A stretch of DNA of 64,000 nt from Laburnicola sp. R22_1. Taxonomy: Eukaryota; Ascomycota; Dothideomycetes; Pleosporales; Didymosphaeriaceae. The stretch is from the NCBI GenBank assembly GCA_014281115.1, contig JACONQ010000010.1, positions 2,604,001 to 2,668,000 on the forward strand, written 5' to 3'. Position numbers and translations under genes: made by a program. Of this stretch, positions 34,353 through 44,390 are shown piece after piece (positions within the stretch are counted from its first letter, which is position 1; every line of letters begins with the position of its first letter). Under the pieces are notes generated by a model. It saw only the letters and a program-made list of their open reading frames with translations. It was not told where the DNA came from and made no database searches.

Positions 34353-36223
34353 ACGTACTTTGCACTCGAGTCGATTATTCTATTAAGTTAATCACTTTGC
34401 CAAGACCCCACTAAGTTCTGTACTATTCACAATAGTACAGAGTTAACACAAACTATTTTCGATAGTCTAAATAGGCCAATCTATTTAGAATCTACTTCTA
34501 CAGGCTGCCTACAGGTTGTTTTATTATGCCCAGGCTTGCCGTAGCGTCCATAGCGCTATTGAGCAGATTCGCCTTCATTAGCGCGCACCCTCTTCTTCGC
34601 CTTTTGCCCATCACTGCGCGCCCCAAACTCCTTTAGAGTGGCTAGCCACTAGCCCTCTTTAGCTGTAAGGACTTCTTCACACTGTACTCGCTTTCTTTTA
34701 TGCGATTTACATCGCGTGGCGGCCTTATTAGTAGCTTAAAGTTTAGCGTTGCGTTTGGTTATTAACACTAAAGAATGCCTTATCAGCTTAGCGCCTTTAA
34801 CGAGCTTTTCCACCGCCTTAACTATATAAGTTAGGGAACTATCTATATGCCTTTAAATCCTCTGCTTAACCAGCGTTAATTGCAACCTAAGTTCTATACT
34901 ATTTCGCGGAGTTTACAACTCCTATATACTATCGCAAATAGTACAAAGTGGAGGCGGACGCAGGCGGACGTTAAGCTGCGATATTACAACTTCTAGGTTG
35001 TGGGGCACTAGGCCAGTACCTCGAAAGCCTCCTTTAATATTACTTTTAGTAATTAAAGCCTTAAAAGCAGCAATAAAGCAAGGTAGGAACTTAATTTTAG
35101 TGATGTGCGTGATGTGGTTACGCATTAGATTCTTAGCTTGGCGCCCATACGCCTTCTTTAACAGCGTAAAATAACCTATATTAAGTGGCTATAAGAGGTG
35201 TGACGAATATAAAGGCATATAGAGAGTAATAATATTACTCTTTTTACAGTAATCCTGAAATTTAAGCGAGTTGTGACTTTCGTAGCCATTAATAATAAGC
35301 AAACATACTCTACTAGTAGTACGCCTCTTTATATGCTTATTAAAGTGCTTTAACTATTGCAGACTAAGCTTATTTATTATCTAGCCGTTCTTAGAGACTG
35401 CAATAACCTAATTATAAGGTAGATCCTTCTCCTTATACTAGACGGAGAGGTGGTGCTTGCCCCCAAAGATAATAAAGGGTGGGATCCACCATCCCATTGC
35501 GTTAATGCCTTAGATAACTGTTGTTCACTCTCTATTGCCCTACTACACCTGCTTTAGCCGTCCTTAACGCTTAGAGCCTATAACTACTACTCTAGTTAAT
35601 ATTATGCCTATTATAAAGCCAGACTCGTCGAAATTGTAGATGTCCTTATTTAGGATACCATACTTGGCCTTTATATTCTTCATAAGCCGGAACCAGCCTT
35701 ATATCACCTTAGGATCCTTTTAAAGGGCTCTCTTATAGTCGTACTTTCAATTAAACTTAACTTAAAGCTTTGGCTGGCGCTTAACAAAGTTATAAGGCTA
35801 CCTCTGGCCAACTGGCTTATAGTAGCGTGCAGCTAGTAAAGAATCGGCCATATTTTTTATGGCATTAAGCCGGGGCGGAAATCCTCGCGCGTCTAGATCG
35901 AGTATATACTGCATAATTACCTGCTCCTCTCTTATAGTAAGTCTTATTTTATTAGGTGCGCAGTCGCGTCTAAACGTCTTTTTAGCGCGTTAGTTGCTAA
36001 GTATACTTTAAGAGACGTTATAGAGGGCTGCAGCACATCGCTAAGAGAGTGTTGCGTCTTGTTTAATAACCTAGATTACAAGCTATATACGCGCTTCTTT
36101 TAACGCCAGTGGTTTATTATGTGGTTAAGGCATCGCGTTATACTATTGCTAATAGTACGTTTTGGTAGGGTCTTAGCAAAGTAATTAACTTAATAGAATG
36201 ATTAACTCGAGTGTAAAGTACGT
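34353..36223 (-). mobile_element. Complete pogo/Fot-type DNA transposon, inactivated
   Basis: An 1,871-base element flanked by TA on both sides (34351-34352 and 36224-36225), as expected for Tc1/mariner-superfamily target duplication. The ends ACGTACTTTGCACTCGAG and CTCGAGTGTAAAGTACGT are inverted; the similarity extends about 55 bases inward (to AAGACCCC / GGGTCTTAGC) with transition mismatches. Both the length and the single minus-strand transposase are standard for fungal Fot-like elements. Confidence 0.9.
34920..36150 (-). pseudogene. Pogo/Fot transposase (DDE), broken
   Basis: Transposase of the element at 34353-36223. Readable pieces in order are DIYNFDESGFIIGII (first catalytic Asp), NREWTTVI-type segment with INAMGWWIPPFIIFGGKHHL, LKHFNKHIKRRT, a VCLLIINGYESHNSLKFQ segment (second Asp region, Asp-to-Asn), YCKKSNIITLYMPLYSSHLL, AYGRQAKNLMRNHITHITK and GGFRGTGLVPHNLE. 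Many TAG/TAA stops interrupt it, mostly where Trp or Gln is conserved, consistent with RIP. The last 67 codons (35125-34922) are open. The N-terminal DNA-binding part is barely readable. Confidence 0.85.
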
Positions 36224-36225
36224 TA

Positions 36226-36884
36226 TAAGCACTTCCACAATTATCTAAAGTAAATAGTATAGAGGTAATACTATGCTATATAGCTAGTAAGGATATCTAG
36301 AAAAATATCTAGGTATTAATTCTTAGTAATATCGAGACGTTTGTATAAATTTATAAAGATCCTAGTCTTACCTACTAAAATATTATATAGAGCTCTAGTA
36401 TAGTTATTATCCTTATTTTATACCTTTTAAAATTAGATTATCTTATTAGCTAGAATTCTCTAAGAAAGTAGATTATGCTTAGACGGAAGCTTATATAAGT
36501 TATATTATAGCATAGACTTAGTCTGTGTAGAGTAGTATAGTGCCTATAATTCGCATTTAACTAGTAGTGGCTCTATTCTATATAGCGTTTAATAATTGCA
36601 AGTAGGTGGGTAGAATAGTAGTTAGGTACTATATATAAAGAGCAGTAGTTTATTTAGTTATTTATATAAATAAAATTATTCTTAGTACTTATATAAAGAT
36701 TCTTTTAAGATATCTATAGGGACCTATAGTTGTATAGGTGCCTATAGTAGTAGTAGCTTACTCTATTTAGGTTTATATAATAGTCTAACTAGCTTAGGTA
36801 TCTTTAAGATTAGCCTTAGTGTTTATATATAAGAAGTTAAGTAAGCTAGCAAAGGTAGTAATATATAAGTAATATCTATATTAC
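36226..36884. other. AT-rich decayed sequence
   Basis: TA-rich sequence between the pogo-type element and repeat unit A; no structure recognised. Confidence 0.45.
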
Positions 36885-38205
36885 TATAGACTACTTTATA
36901 TAGTTTGCTAGCACTTATAGCTTTAGTATTTATCCTTAGTATAATACTCTTTTTTCTAGGACTATAATAAGCTCTCTCCTAAACATATAGTTTAACTTTA
37001 AAAAATAGTGTTTTTCCTATCCTTTAAAGTCTTCCTAGAATAATTCTAAAAAAGCTATTCCTTTTTAGTATAACGCATAATAATTAGTAATAGTATATAC
37101 TGCGTATAATTATATTTCTAATAAAGAGGGATTATCTACTAGGTTAATCTTATTTTTTTAGTACTTAGGTCTTATTCTCTTACGTAGTATTGCCTCTAAT
37201 ATTTCTATCCTATTAATATACTTATTATATAGTTTAGTATATTTAGGCATAGTAGTATTATTTTATAAGGTAGAAGTAGTAAAGGTAGGGGCTTTATATA
37301 AAGTAGTAGTAGGGGTAGTTATTACGTAACTAGTTTGTTTAATAGATTAATTATATAGAAGGTTGCGCTTTATTAAGGTTTATTGTTATCTAACTATATA
37401 TTTATATAGTTACTAGTAGTATACTTAATATACTATCGTTTCTTAAATCTTATATAGTAGCGATATCTACTTACTAACTTAATAAAAGAATTAATCTGCT
37501 ATCTCTATAGATAAGAATAGGTTTTATTAAAGATCTTCGTCGTGTTAAGATTCTAACCAAGGTCGAATCCGCACTATACACAGAGAGGAGTAAAATAGAA
37601 GGCACTAAAACTTAGCACCTAGCACATAGTAGTAGTAATAAAATATACACAAAATAATAATAATTTTATTATTAACGTTTTGCACGGCGGCATTATTAAT
37701 AGTAGTTAATAGATAGTTAAGAATAGGTTTTATATATCTTATATAATTGCTTTCTTTATTTTATATAGTAGTAATAGTTACTTACTAACTCTATAAAGGT
37801 TTAATCTATTATTCTTTTACGTATAGAGGATAGGGTATAATAAAACAAATTATATAGCTAATAATAACTTGTATAATCTATCTTTACTCTTGCGAATTTA
37901 TAGTTAAGAGTTAGTTAACTACTAATTGGTATTAAATAGACTCTATAGCTAGCTATATAGATATTAATATCTAATACTCTATATTAGTAAGTGTAGAGGG
38001 TGTATAGAATAATTATATAAGGAAAGAAAATAATATAATAGAACTAACTTAGTATTAATTGCTTACTTCTAAAAAGAGTATAAATAGAAAAGAGAAGATT
38101 CTGCAACACATAGGTCGCGGCGTATAGGCATTATATAATTTCTACATAATACTATTATGCAATAGTATTAAAACCTTAACCTTCTTAGATGCCCTTGCTT
38201 ATACA
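36885..38205 (+). repeat. Repeat unit A (inverted copy at 53.2-54.8 kb)
   Basis: The interval excluding the insert at 37528-37718 matches the reverse complement of 53192-54775 excluding its own insert at 54081-54481. Matches run through TAGTTTGCTAGCACTTATAG (near 36910), the GCCTCTAATATTTCTATCCT region (37190), CTAACTATATATTTATATAG (37390) and GCTTTCTTTATTTTATATAG (37750). The identity of the parent element is unclear; no ORF survives. Confidence 0.75.
37528..37718 (+). mobile_element. SINE-like 191-base insert with 15-base target duplication
   Basis: AAGAATAGGTTTTAT is present at 37513-37527 and 37719-37733. In the inverted copy of this locus (near 53750) the site is unoccupied and has only one version of this sequence (AAAAATAGGTTTTAT on the minus strand). 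The insert head contains GGTCGAATCC, close to the RNA polymerase III B-box consensus GGTTCGAATCC. Related copies are at 53018-53190 (minus) and 54775-54968 (plus). No poly-A tail is obvious; the 3' end is AGTAGTTAATAGATAGTT. Confidence 0.7.
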
Positions 38206-38281
38206 GTGTACGGATAATTATATTATGTAAGATAAAAGTCTTTATTTTTCTACTTCTAGATAGTTAATTATATAATATATA

Positions 38282-38630
38282 TGTGGCGTTAATTTATCTA
38301 CCTAGAGGTAGAATAACAAAGACTTTTATCTTACATAATATAATAAAAAAGCATAGCCCCCTACTTAGTAATTAAGAAGAGCGTAAAAAAAAGGTAATTA
38401 TAAAAAAGCGCGTTCGAACTACTAAGCGATCTTGGCGATCTTGGTGCGCTATAATATATAGTTTAATTAAAATATAAAAAATTTTTATATATATATATAT
38501 ATAGTATTTTTGTATTATTACCTTTTACGTCTTTTTAATTACTAAGCAGGAGGCTCTGCTTTTTTATTATATTATTTAAGATAAAAGCCTTTATTACTCT
38601 ACTCTTAGGTAGTTAATTAATACTATATAT
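38282..38630. mobile_element. Two inverted ~110-base ends of the TGTGGCGTTAAT repeat family
   Basis: The left arm (38282-38395) begins TGTGGCGTTAATTTATCTAC; the right arm (about 38515-38630) is its inverted counterpart ending TAGTTAATTAATACTATA. The terminal difference TGTGGCGTT versus TATAGTATT involves only G-to-A and C-to-T. The interior has CTACTAAGCGATCTTGGCG and AT-rich filler. A further partial copy lies immediately upstream at about 38215-38270. The structure suggests a small non-autonomous inverted-repeat element. Confidence 0.65.
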
Positions 38631-38639
38631 AAATAGTTT

Positions 38640-39650
38640 TAACTATTTATAATTTAATTTTAAAAACTAGTCGGCTTGCCACATGCCTTTTTTAATCTTT
38701 TTTTTTAGTTTAAGGTTAAAGTAAATTAAGATAAAAGGTTATTATATACTATGTACAGCACCTAATTCTAATTAAAAACTAATCTTTAATATCTAATAAC
38801 GCAATAATAGTTTAAGCTTTAAACTTACTTACACTTTGCCTACACTCTATAAGCTTCTAACCTATATAAGATTTACTTATAGTGTATATAGCATACCTAG
38901 CTTATTGCCACTACTATTATTAGTTATTTACACTCGCACCGCTATATAGCGTACTTGCTTAGATAAGCTAACTTAATAGTAATAATAATAATAATAGCTA
39001 GAAGAATTTTGTAAATCTATATAATGCTCTTATTATACTAGAGCTTATTAATAAATATTTTATTCTCTACCTTTTACCTCCCCTTTTAAATTTAGTTACT
39101 AATAAGAAGTAATTATATTTACTAGAATAGAAATTTAATTTTATAATTCTTTATAAACTAGACAAGCTACTAACCTAACTAGTACACTAGAACTACCTTA
39201 TAAATAGTTAAATATACTCGCCCTTGCGCTAAATAAGTATCTAATAGATAGAATAGAACTCTAATATAGTTATCTTAATAGAAGTGGCGTAAATCTTTAG
39301 CGTGTACTCTTTAAAAGTAGTAAGTACTTCTTTAAAAATAATATTAATGTCGAAATAAATAGTAGAGTGTAGAGAGATAGTAGAGATTTTATTAAGAATA
39401 ATCTTAATATAGTAATAGAGCAATAGTATATTTAGTACGTATTACTATTATTCTACTACTTATAAGAAATAGTATATACCTATTAATATATTAACTTATA
39501 TTATTTATAATAATCTAGATAGTAGTTTATAACTTAGAATAGTAAAGGAAGAATAAATAACTATAGTGTTGCCGCGCTAAAGTTTTATCTCTTTCCTAAA
39601 GTTCTAAGTAGTTTCTTTATAAAAACTTTATATATAGGAGCTGCGTGCGC
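38640..39650. other. AT-rich decayed sequence
   Basis: TA-rich sequence without recognisable features. The minus-strand 60-codon frame at 39241-39423 is not convincing. Confidence 0.45.
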
Positions 39651-39654
39651 TAAG

Positions 39655-39812
39655 ACTACTAAGCTTGCTTAGTAGTTTAAACGTGCTTTTTTTATAATTC
39701 CCTTTTTACACTCTTTTTAATTACTAAGCAAGGACCTCTGCTTTTATTATTATATTATTTAAGATAAAAGCTTTGTCGTCCTACCCCTAGATAGATAGAT
39801 TAACGTTATATT
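39655..39812 (+). repeat. Copy of the TGTGGCGTTAAT-family repeat
   Basis: Contains AATTACTAAGCAAGGACCTC, AGATAAAAGCTTTGTCGTCC and ends GATTAACGTTATA. It retains the inner segment GCTTAGTAGTTTAAACGTGC also seen, in its inverted form, in the 38.3 kb copy. Confidence 0.7.
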
Positions 39813-39852
39813 ATTAAAAAATAAGTATTTATATTTATATTACTTAGTAGTA

Positions 39853-40549
39853 CTGTGTCCGTGCACTCAACGCCCGGATTCAGTCAACGCCCGCCTTTTA
39901 CTAGGAAAATCAAAGAAAATAAGCAACTTCACAGCTATATAACTCTTTAGCTACTTTTTCTTTTTAAAAGCTTTCTTAATTAAAGTTATAGAGAAAGACT
40001 ATCTCTATAACTCTAGAATTTTGGTTTTCTAATAATAATTAATTTTAAGAAAAAGTATAAAAGTACTAAAACTTAAGTCTCTAAATTTAAAAATAAATTT
40101 TTTTAGAAGTAAAGTATGCTGTTTAGAATATAGTTTATATTAAGTTCTTTCTAATAAAACTATTAACTAGAAAGTTATATTATCTTTTTATTTTTTTAAA
40201 TAAAAAAATTAGGAAAGATAATCTATCTTCTTAAGTAGTCCTTTATAAAAAAAAGTCTTAATATAAACTATATTCTAAACAGCATACTTTACTTCTAAAA
40301 AAATTTATTTTTAAATTTAGAGACTTAAGTTTTAGTACTTTTATACTTTTTTCTTAAAATTAATTATTATTAGAAAACCAAAATTCTAGAGTTATAGAGA
40401 TAGTCTTTCTCTATAACTTTAATTAAGAAAGCTTTTAAAAAGAAAAAGTAGCTAAAGAGTTATATAGCTGTGAAGTTGCTTATTTTCTTTGATTTTCCTA
40501 GTAAAAGGCGGGCGTTGACTGAATCCGGGCGTTGAGTGCACGGACACAG
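39853..40549. mobile_element. 697-base palindromic MITE flanked by TA
   Basis: Two arms of about 300 bases are near-perfect inverted copies: the left begins CTGTGTCCGTGCACTCAACG and the right ends with its reverse complement. TA flanks both ends (39851-39852, 40550-40551), matching Tc1/mariner-superfamily insertion. The centre, around 40150-40250, is less well matched. There is no coding capacity. The arms still keep GC-rich ends (CAACGCCCGGATTCAG), so the element is younger or less mutated than its surroundings. Confidence 0.9.
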
Positions 40550-40559
40550 TATATAAAGT

Positions 40560-40690
40560 AAACGCATTTTTATAACTACCTTTTTACACTCTTTTTAATT
40601 ACTAAGCAGAGGGCTCTGGCTTTTTATTATATTATTTAAGATAAAAGCCTTTATTATTTTATCCCTAGGTAGTTAATTAATAATACATAA
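40560..40690 (+). repeat. Copy of the TGTGGCGTTAAT-family repeat
   Basis: Contains TTACTAAGCAGAGGGCTCTG, AGATAAAAGCCTTTATTATT and ends GTAGTTAATTAATA. It lies directly right of the palindromic element, in the same orientation as the copy to its left. Confidence 0.65.
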
Positions 40691-40727
40691 AGTAAAAAAA
40701 TAGCTAATAATTAAAATAGCTTAAAAT

Positions 40728-40985
40728 AAGTAAGTTTTAGAAAGACTAAAGTGTTAAAAACTTATTTAACTAATAGTAACCTATAGTTAATGTAGGTAAG
40801 TTAGTAGGTATAGCTAAAAGCCTTAGGCGACTCCTTTGCTATTACTAACTTTAATACTAACACTTACGCCTATATATTATTTTGCCTAAGGCTGTGGCTA
40901 TAACTACTAACTTACAACTTGCGTTAACTATAGGTTACTATTAGCTAGATAGTTTTTATAACTCTAGCCTTTTTAAGGCTTGTTT
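40728..40985. repeat. Inverted repeat (~100-base arms)
   Basis: The left arm runs from about AAGTTTTAGAAAGACTAAAG through AACCTATAGTTAATGTAGG to AAAAGCCTTAGGC; the right arm starts GCCTAAGGCTGTGGCTATAA and returns through GCGTTAACTATAGGTTACTA. Mismatches are mostly transitions. A small fold-back element is likely; no target duplication was identified. Confidence 0.65.
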
Positions 40986-40989
40986 ATTT

Positions 40990-42157
40990 TAGGCTACTTT
41001 TCTTACTACTAGTAGCTACCTTCCTATCTTACACACTACTAAGAGATATAAGCATAGATATCTAGTTCTTAAAAGTAGAGTAGAAAAATAAAAGTAGCAA
41101 TATTATATAGGTATTTGCTTACTAACTTTACTAATCTTATTTTTTTATTCTAACTATAATATAGTTTAAAGTCTATAATATATATAAAGTATAGCAAAAT
41201 TTCTTCTTTAGTATATAAGCGCCTACCTTTAGTCCTTCTGCAACCTATATATATTTACTAAAGCTAAATTACACTCTTTGACGCCTCTATTCTAATAAAT
41301 CCTTTTATATCCTATCTAAATTTGCTTTAGAAAAGGCTACCTTAGCAAATAACTCTAGAAACGCTACTAAGGATAATAAATAGGTACTAGAGAAGGTTAG
41401 TAGTATGACGTCTTTAGCTTTCTTTGCCTATACTAACTTTACCTACTTTAAGTGTCTACTACACTACTATAGTTAGTACAAAATTAACTCTTTCGCTAAG
41501 GGCTTTCAACTTTATTGCCTCAGTAGACTATCTACCTTCCGTCTTTGCGCCATTTCACAGGCGCTACCTATCAACTTAGCCCCCAAGCACATAATTTGCT
41601 CGTCACGCTTAGCCCTTTTGCCGGCTACCTGGGACCGTCGGTCACGCGCCATCGCGTGCTTATCGCCTTACGTGAGGCGTGAGTAAAGGGCAAGATGGCT
41701 TTTGCTGGGGTGTGTACGCGAACGCCGTTGATGAAATTGCAACCCCATTGCTCATAACGGTGAAGTGTACATGCGTGAGTGAAGATGGCACCATCACCCC
41801 AACCATCCGACCAACACCTGCTTCATGTGCATGGCACTCGGATTTCGGCAAGAAACTACGACCGAAGTGGAGTTCCATGGCTGGAAGTGGCTGCTCGCAG
41901 ATGCGCTCGCGTGGCGAGGAAGATTCATTGATTGTCATGGGCAACACCACCCGCAGTTTTCCCTTATGAAGTCCCGTACGATAGCGGGCGAACCGGAAGT
42001 GAAGGGAAAGTCGCCCGATCTTGATCAAGACTCTTACGCGTAGACGTCTTGACCATGGTCGCAAGGACAGAATCACGATTCGGAACTGATTAAATTGTTT
42101 ATCGTAGACGTGATCCACACTCCCACCAGCTGACCTGCGTGGATGCGGACAACGTGG
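40990..42157. other. Transition from AT-rich block to the P450 island
   Basis: The sequence is TA-rich to about 41480, then of normal composition. Overlapping frames at 41660-42118 (minus) and 41825-42043 (plus) lack recognisable domains. They could be remnants of a gene that flanked the P450; I cannot support a call. Confidence 0.4.
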
Positions 42158-43875
42158 CTACCACGCCTTGGGAGCCGCATCCGGGGTATACGTGCTCAAA
42201 GCTAGCCCCTCGGGAACCCTGACCCACTGCTTCGTAACCGGATCCAAGAACTGTTCCTGCTGCTCGGCCCACTCCTTCCTCATTACCTCTGCGCGTTTTG
42301 CATCCCTCGGCGTGAAATTACACTCGAACGGCGCTGGGACGACTGCCAGACCGCCTCGCAAATCCTCAGTGTCGATTTTACTTGGGTCCGGAGTCGTAAT
42401 ATTAAACCCCCAGAGCATGCTAGCCATCGACAGGAACAGACTCCGCTCCGCAATGTGCATGCCTTGACACAGTCGACGACCTGCGCCAAAGCAGTAGTTG
42501 TGTCGCGGGTGGGTGAGGTCGGCAGTTTTCGCGATTTCGTGCTCGGATCGCAGATCGTGCTGGAAGCGCGAGGGGTCGAAGCGGTGTGGATCAGGCCAGG
42601 TGGTAGGGTCCATGTTCAAGGCCCATACGTTAAGCACGACCGATGAGCCTGCAGGAATGAGCATGTCTTGAAATATATCGTCCTTGAGCGGCGAGTGGGG
42701 GATCAGCAATGCCGTCGTTGGCATCCAGCGCAGGGTTTCTTTTACACAACCGCGAATATACGGTAATCTGTCCATGTCGTCGATTGTGGGCAGGCGATCC
42801 GTCCCAATCACAGCATCGACTTCCTCTTGCGCCTTGCGCTGAACATCGGGGTGTGTGCACATGGCCATGAGAAATCCGAACAGCTCGTCAGACGTCGTGC
42901 TGCTCCCTGCCTCTACAATGTCGCCCGCGATGTAGCTCGCCAGCTCATCTGTGAAGCCTTCGTCCTCCTGCGCTTGCACCACCCCCGCACAGAAACACGG
43001 CACCGCATTGCCCGTCACGACCTTTTCTTTGCATTCGAGCCACCGGCCCAAAAACGTCGATATGCAGCGCTGGTCAAGATCCATTGCCTCGCGGCAGACA
43101 CCCAACCAGCGTTTTGGTATTCTCTGCAGGATAGGGTAGCAGTCCATGAGGCGGGCAGGAATGGTCATGGCCAGCGTGCACACGTCGGAGAATATCTGAA
43201 CGACGCTTTGGAGCTTGGGGTCCTCCCACGAAGTTGTGCGAAACCCGTATACCAGCTGGCATGTAACGGCGTTCGAATAGCGCTGGATGTGACGCTTATG
43301 CGCGGCCGGAGTATCGAGCAGATCCACCAGCGTTTGCTTGATCTCGAGGTGCTGGTAAGGTGTGTAGGCTCGAATCGCTTTCGCGTTGAGGATCTTGTGG
43401 TTGATGCGATGGACTTGGCGCCATACATTGTCATATTTCTGTTTGTGTGAGTTTTGCGATTGATGGGTGCGGGAGTTGTTCAACGTACCATGGCCACCTG
43501 TCGCAAATTGCGACTAGACAGTTCTGATAAGATGTACAGATCCGGTCGCGAAGAATAATTTGCACCTCTCCTGTCCAGCAATTCCTTCGCGATCTTGTGC
43601 GATTGGATCAGGATCAGAGGACTCGACCCGACCATGAGAGAGTATATCGGCCCGTACTTCTTGCCCCACTCAGCGAATACTTTGTACACTTTGTGGGTAG
43701 GCATGAGATGTACGTTTCCGATAAGAGGCAGTGTCCTGGGCCCTGGTGGTAGCCCAGTAGGCCGCCTGCCAACCAGAAGCAGCCTCACGACGACGTAGGC
43801 AATTACGGGGAAACATGATGAGACGAGCGCAGTGATGAGAAAGTCTCGTTGGGAAGTGACAGCCATTACAGCCAT
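42158..43875 (-). CDS. Cytochrome P450 monooxygenase, 2 exons, intact
   Basis: Microsomal heme-thiolate monooxygenase of about 555 residues. Exon 1 runs 43875-43489, a 50-base GT-AG intron lies at 43488-43439, and exon 2 runs 43438-42158. The ATG at 43875 is preferred because it places the hydrophobic anchor (ALVSSCFPVIAYVVVRLLLV) near the N-terminus; an upstream in-frame start at 43992 would add 39 residues of unlikely sequence. Landmarks are LPPGPRTLPLIGNVHL, the I-helix EAGSSTTSDEL, ExxR in KETLRW, FDPSRF, and the heme loop CFGAGRRLCQG. The sequence style resembles the O-methylsterigmatocystin oxidoreductase-like group of fungal P450s; the substrate is unknown. The gene is intact although decayed transposons lie within about 700 bases on either side. 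Confidence 0.92.
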
Positions 43876-44390
43876 GATGGCAGTTGAATGAAGAAAGTCT
43901 CCGTCTGTCGATATCTCGAGTGCCAGCGATATGGAAGGTGCGGCTGAAATTTGCCTCTGAATACGGACGCCTCGCCGGCCTCCCAAAAACAAATAAAATT
44001 ATCGCTCCGGCACCATTGGCGCGACTCCGAGGAAGAATACCGTGGCATGTGCGGACGAGCTGCTGTGCCGCATGCTCGGCGATGGACGAAGGTCCGGAGT
44101 CGTGTATTCTAGCTCCCCGATCAGAACAATGGTGTCAAAAAGGGCAGGTCCCACCAATAGAGCCTGGGAAGCATTCGGGATTGCAGCGAGTCCGCTCCAA
44201 GCCCTGTAAATTCCATTCATTGATTTTTTTTTTGCGGTATTAATCAGCAGCAAAGCCCGGATCCGGAAGAGTCCGATCGACCACCTGCACCGTCAACGAG
44301 GCTTGGCAGCTGACGTGAACGGTGAGGGGTGCTCACTATGCCGCTACTCTGCATCGGGCGCTTGTGTCTCTGCTAGCGTGTCCACTATAG
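43876..44390. other. Promoter side of the 43 kb P450
   Basis: Normal-composition 5' region. The frames at 43884-44243 (plus) and 43999-44253 (minus) have no recognised domain. Composition changes sharply at about 44390 at CACTATAGTGTAGTATAGTA. Confidence 0.4.
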
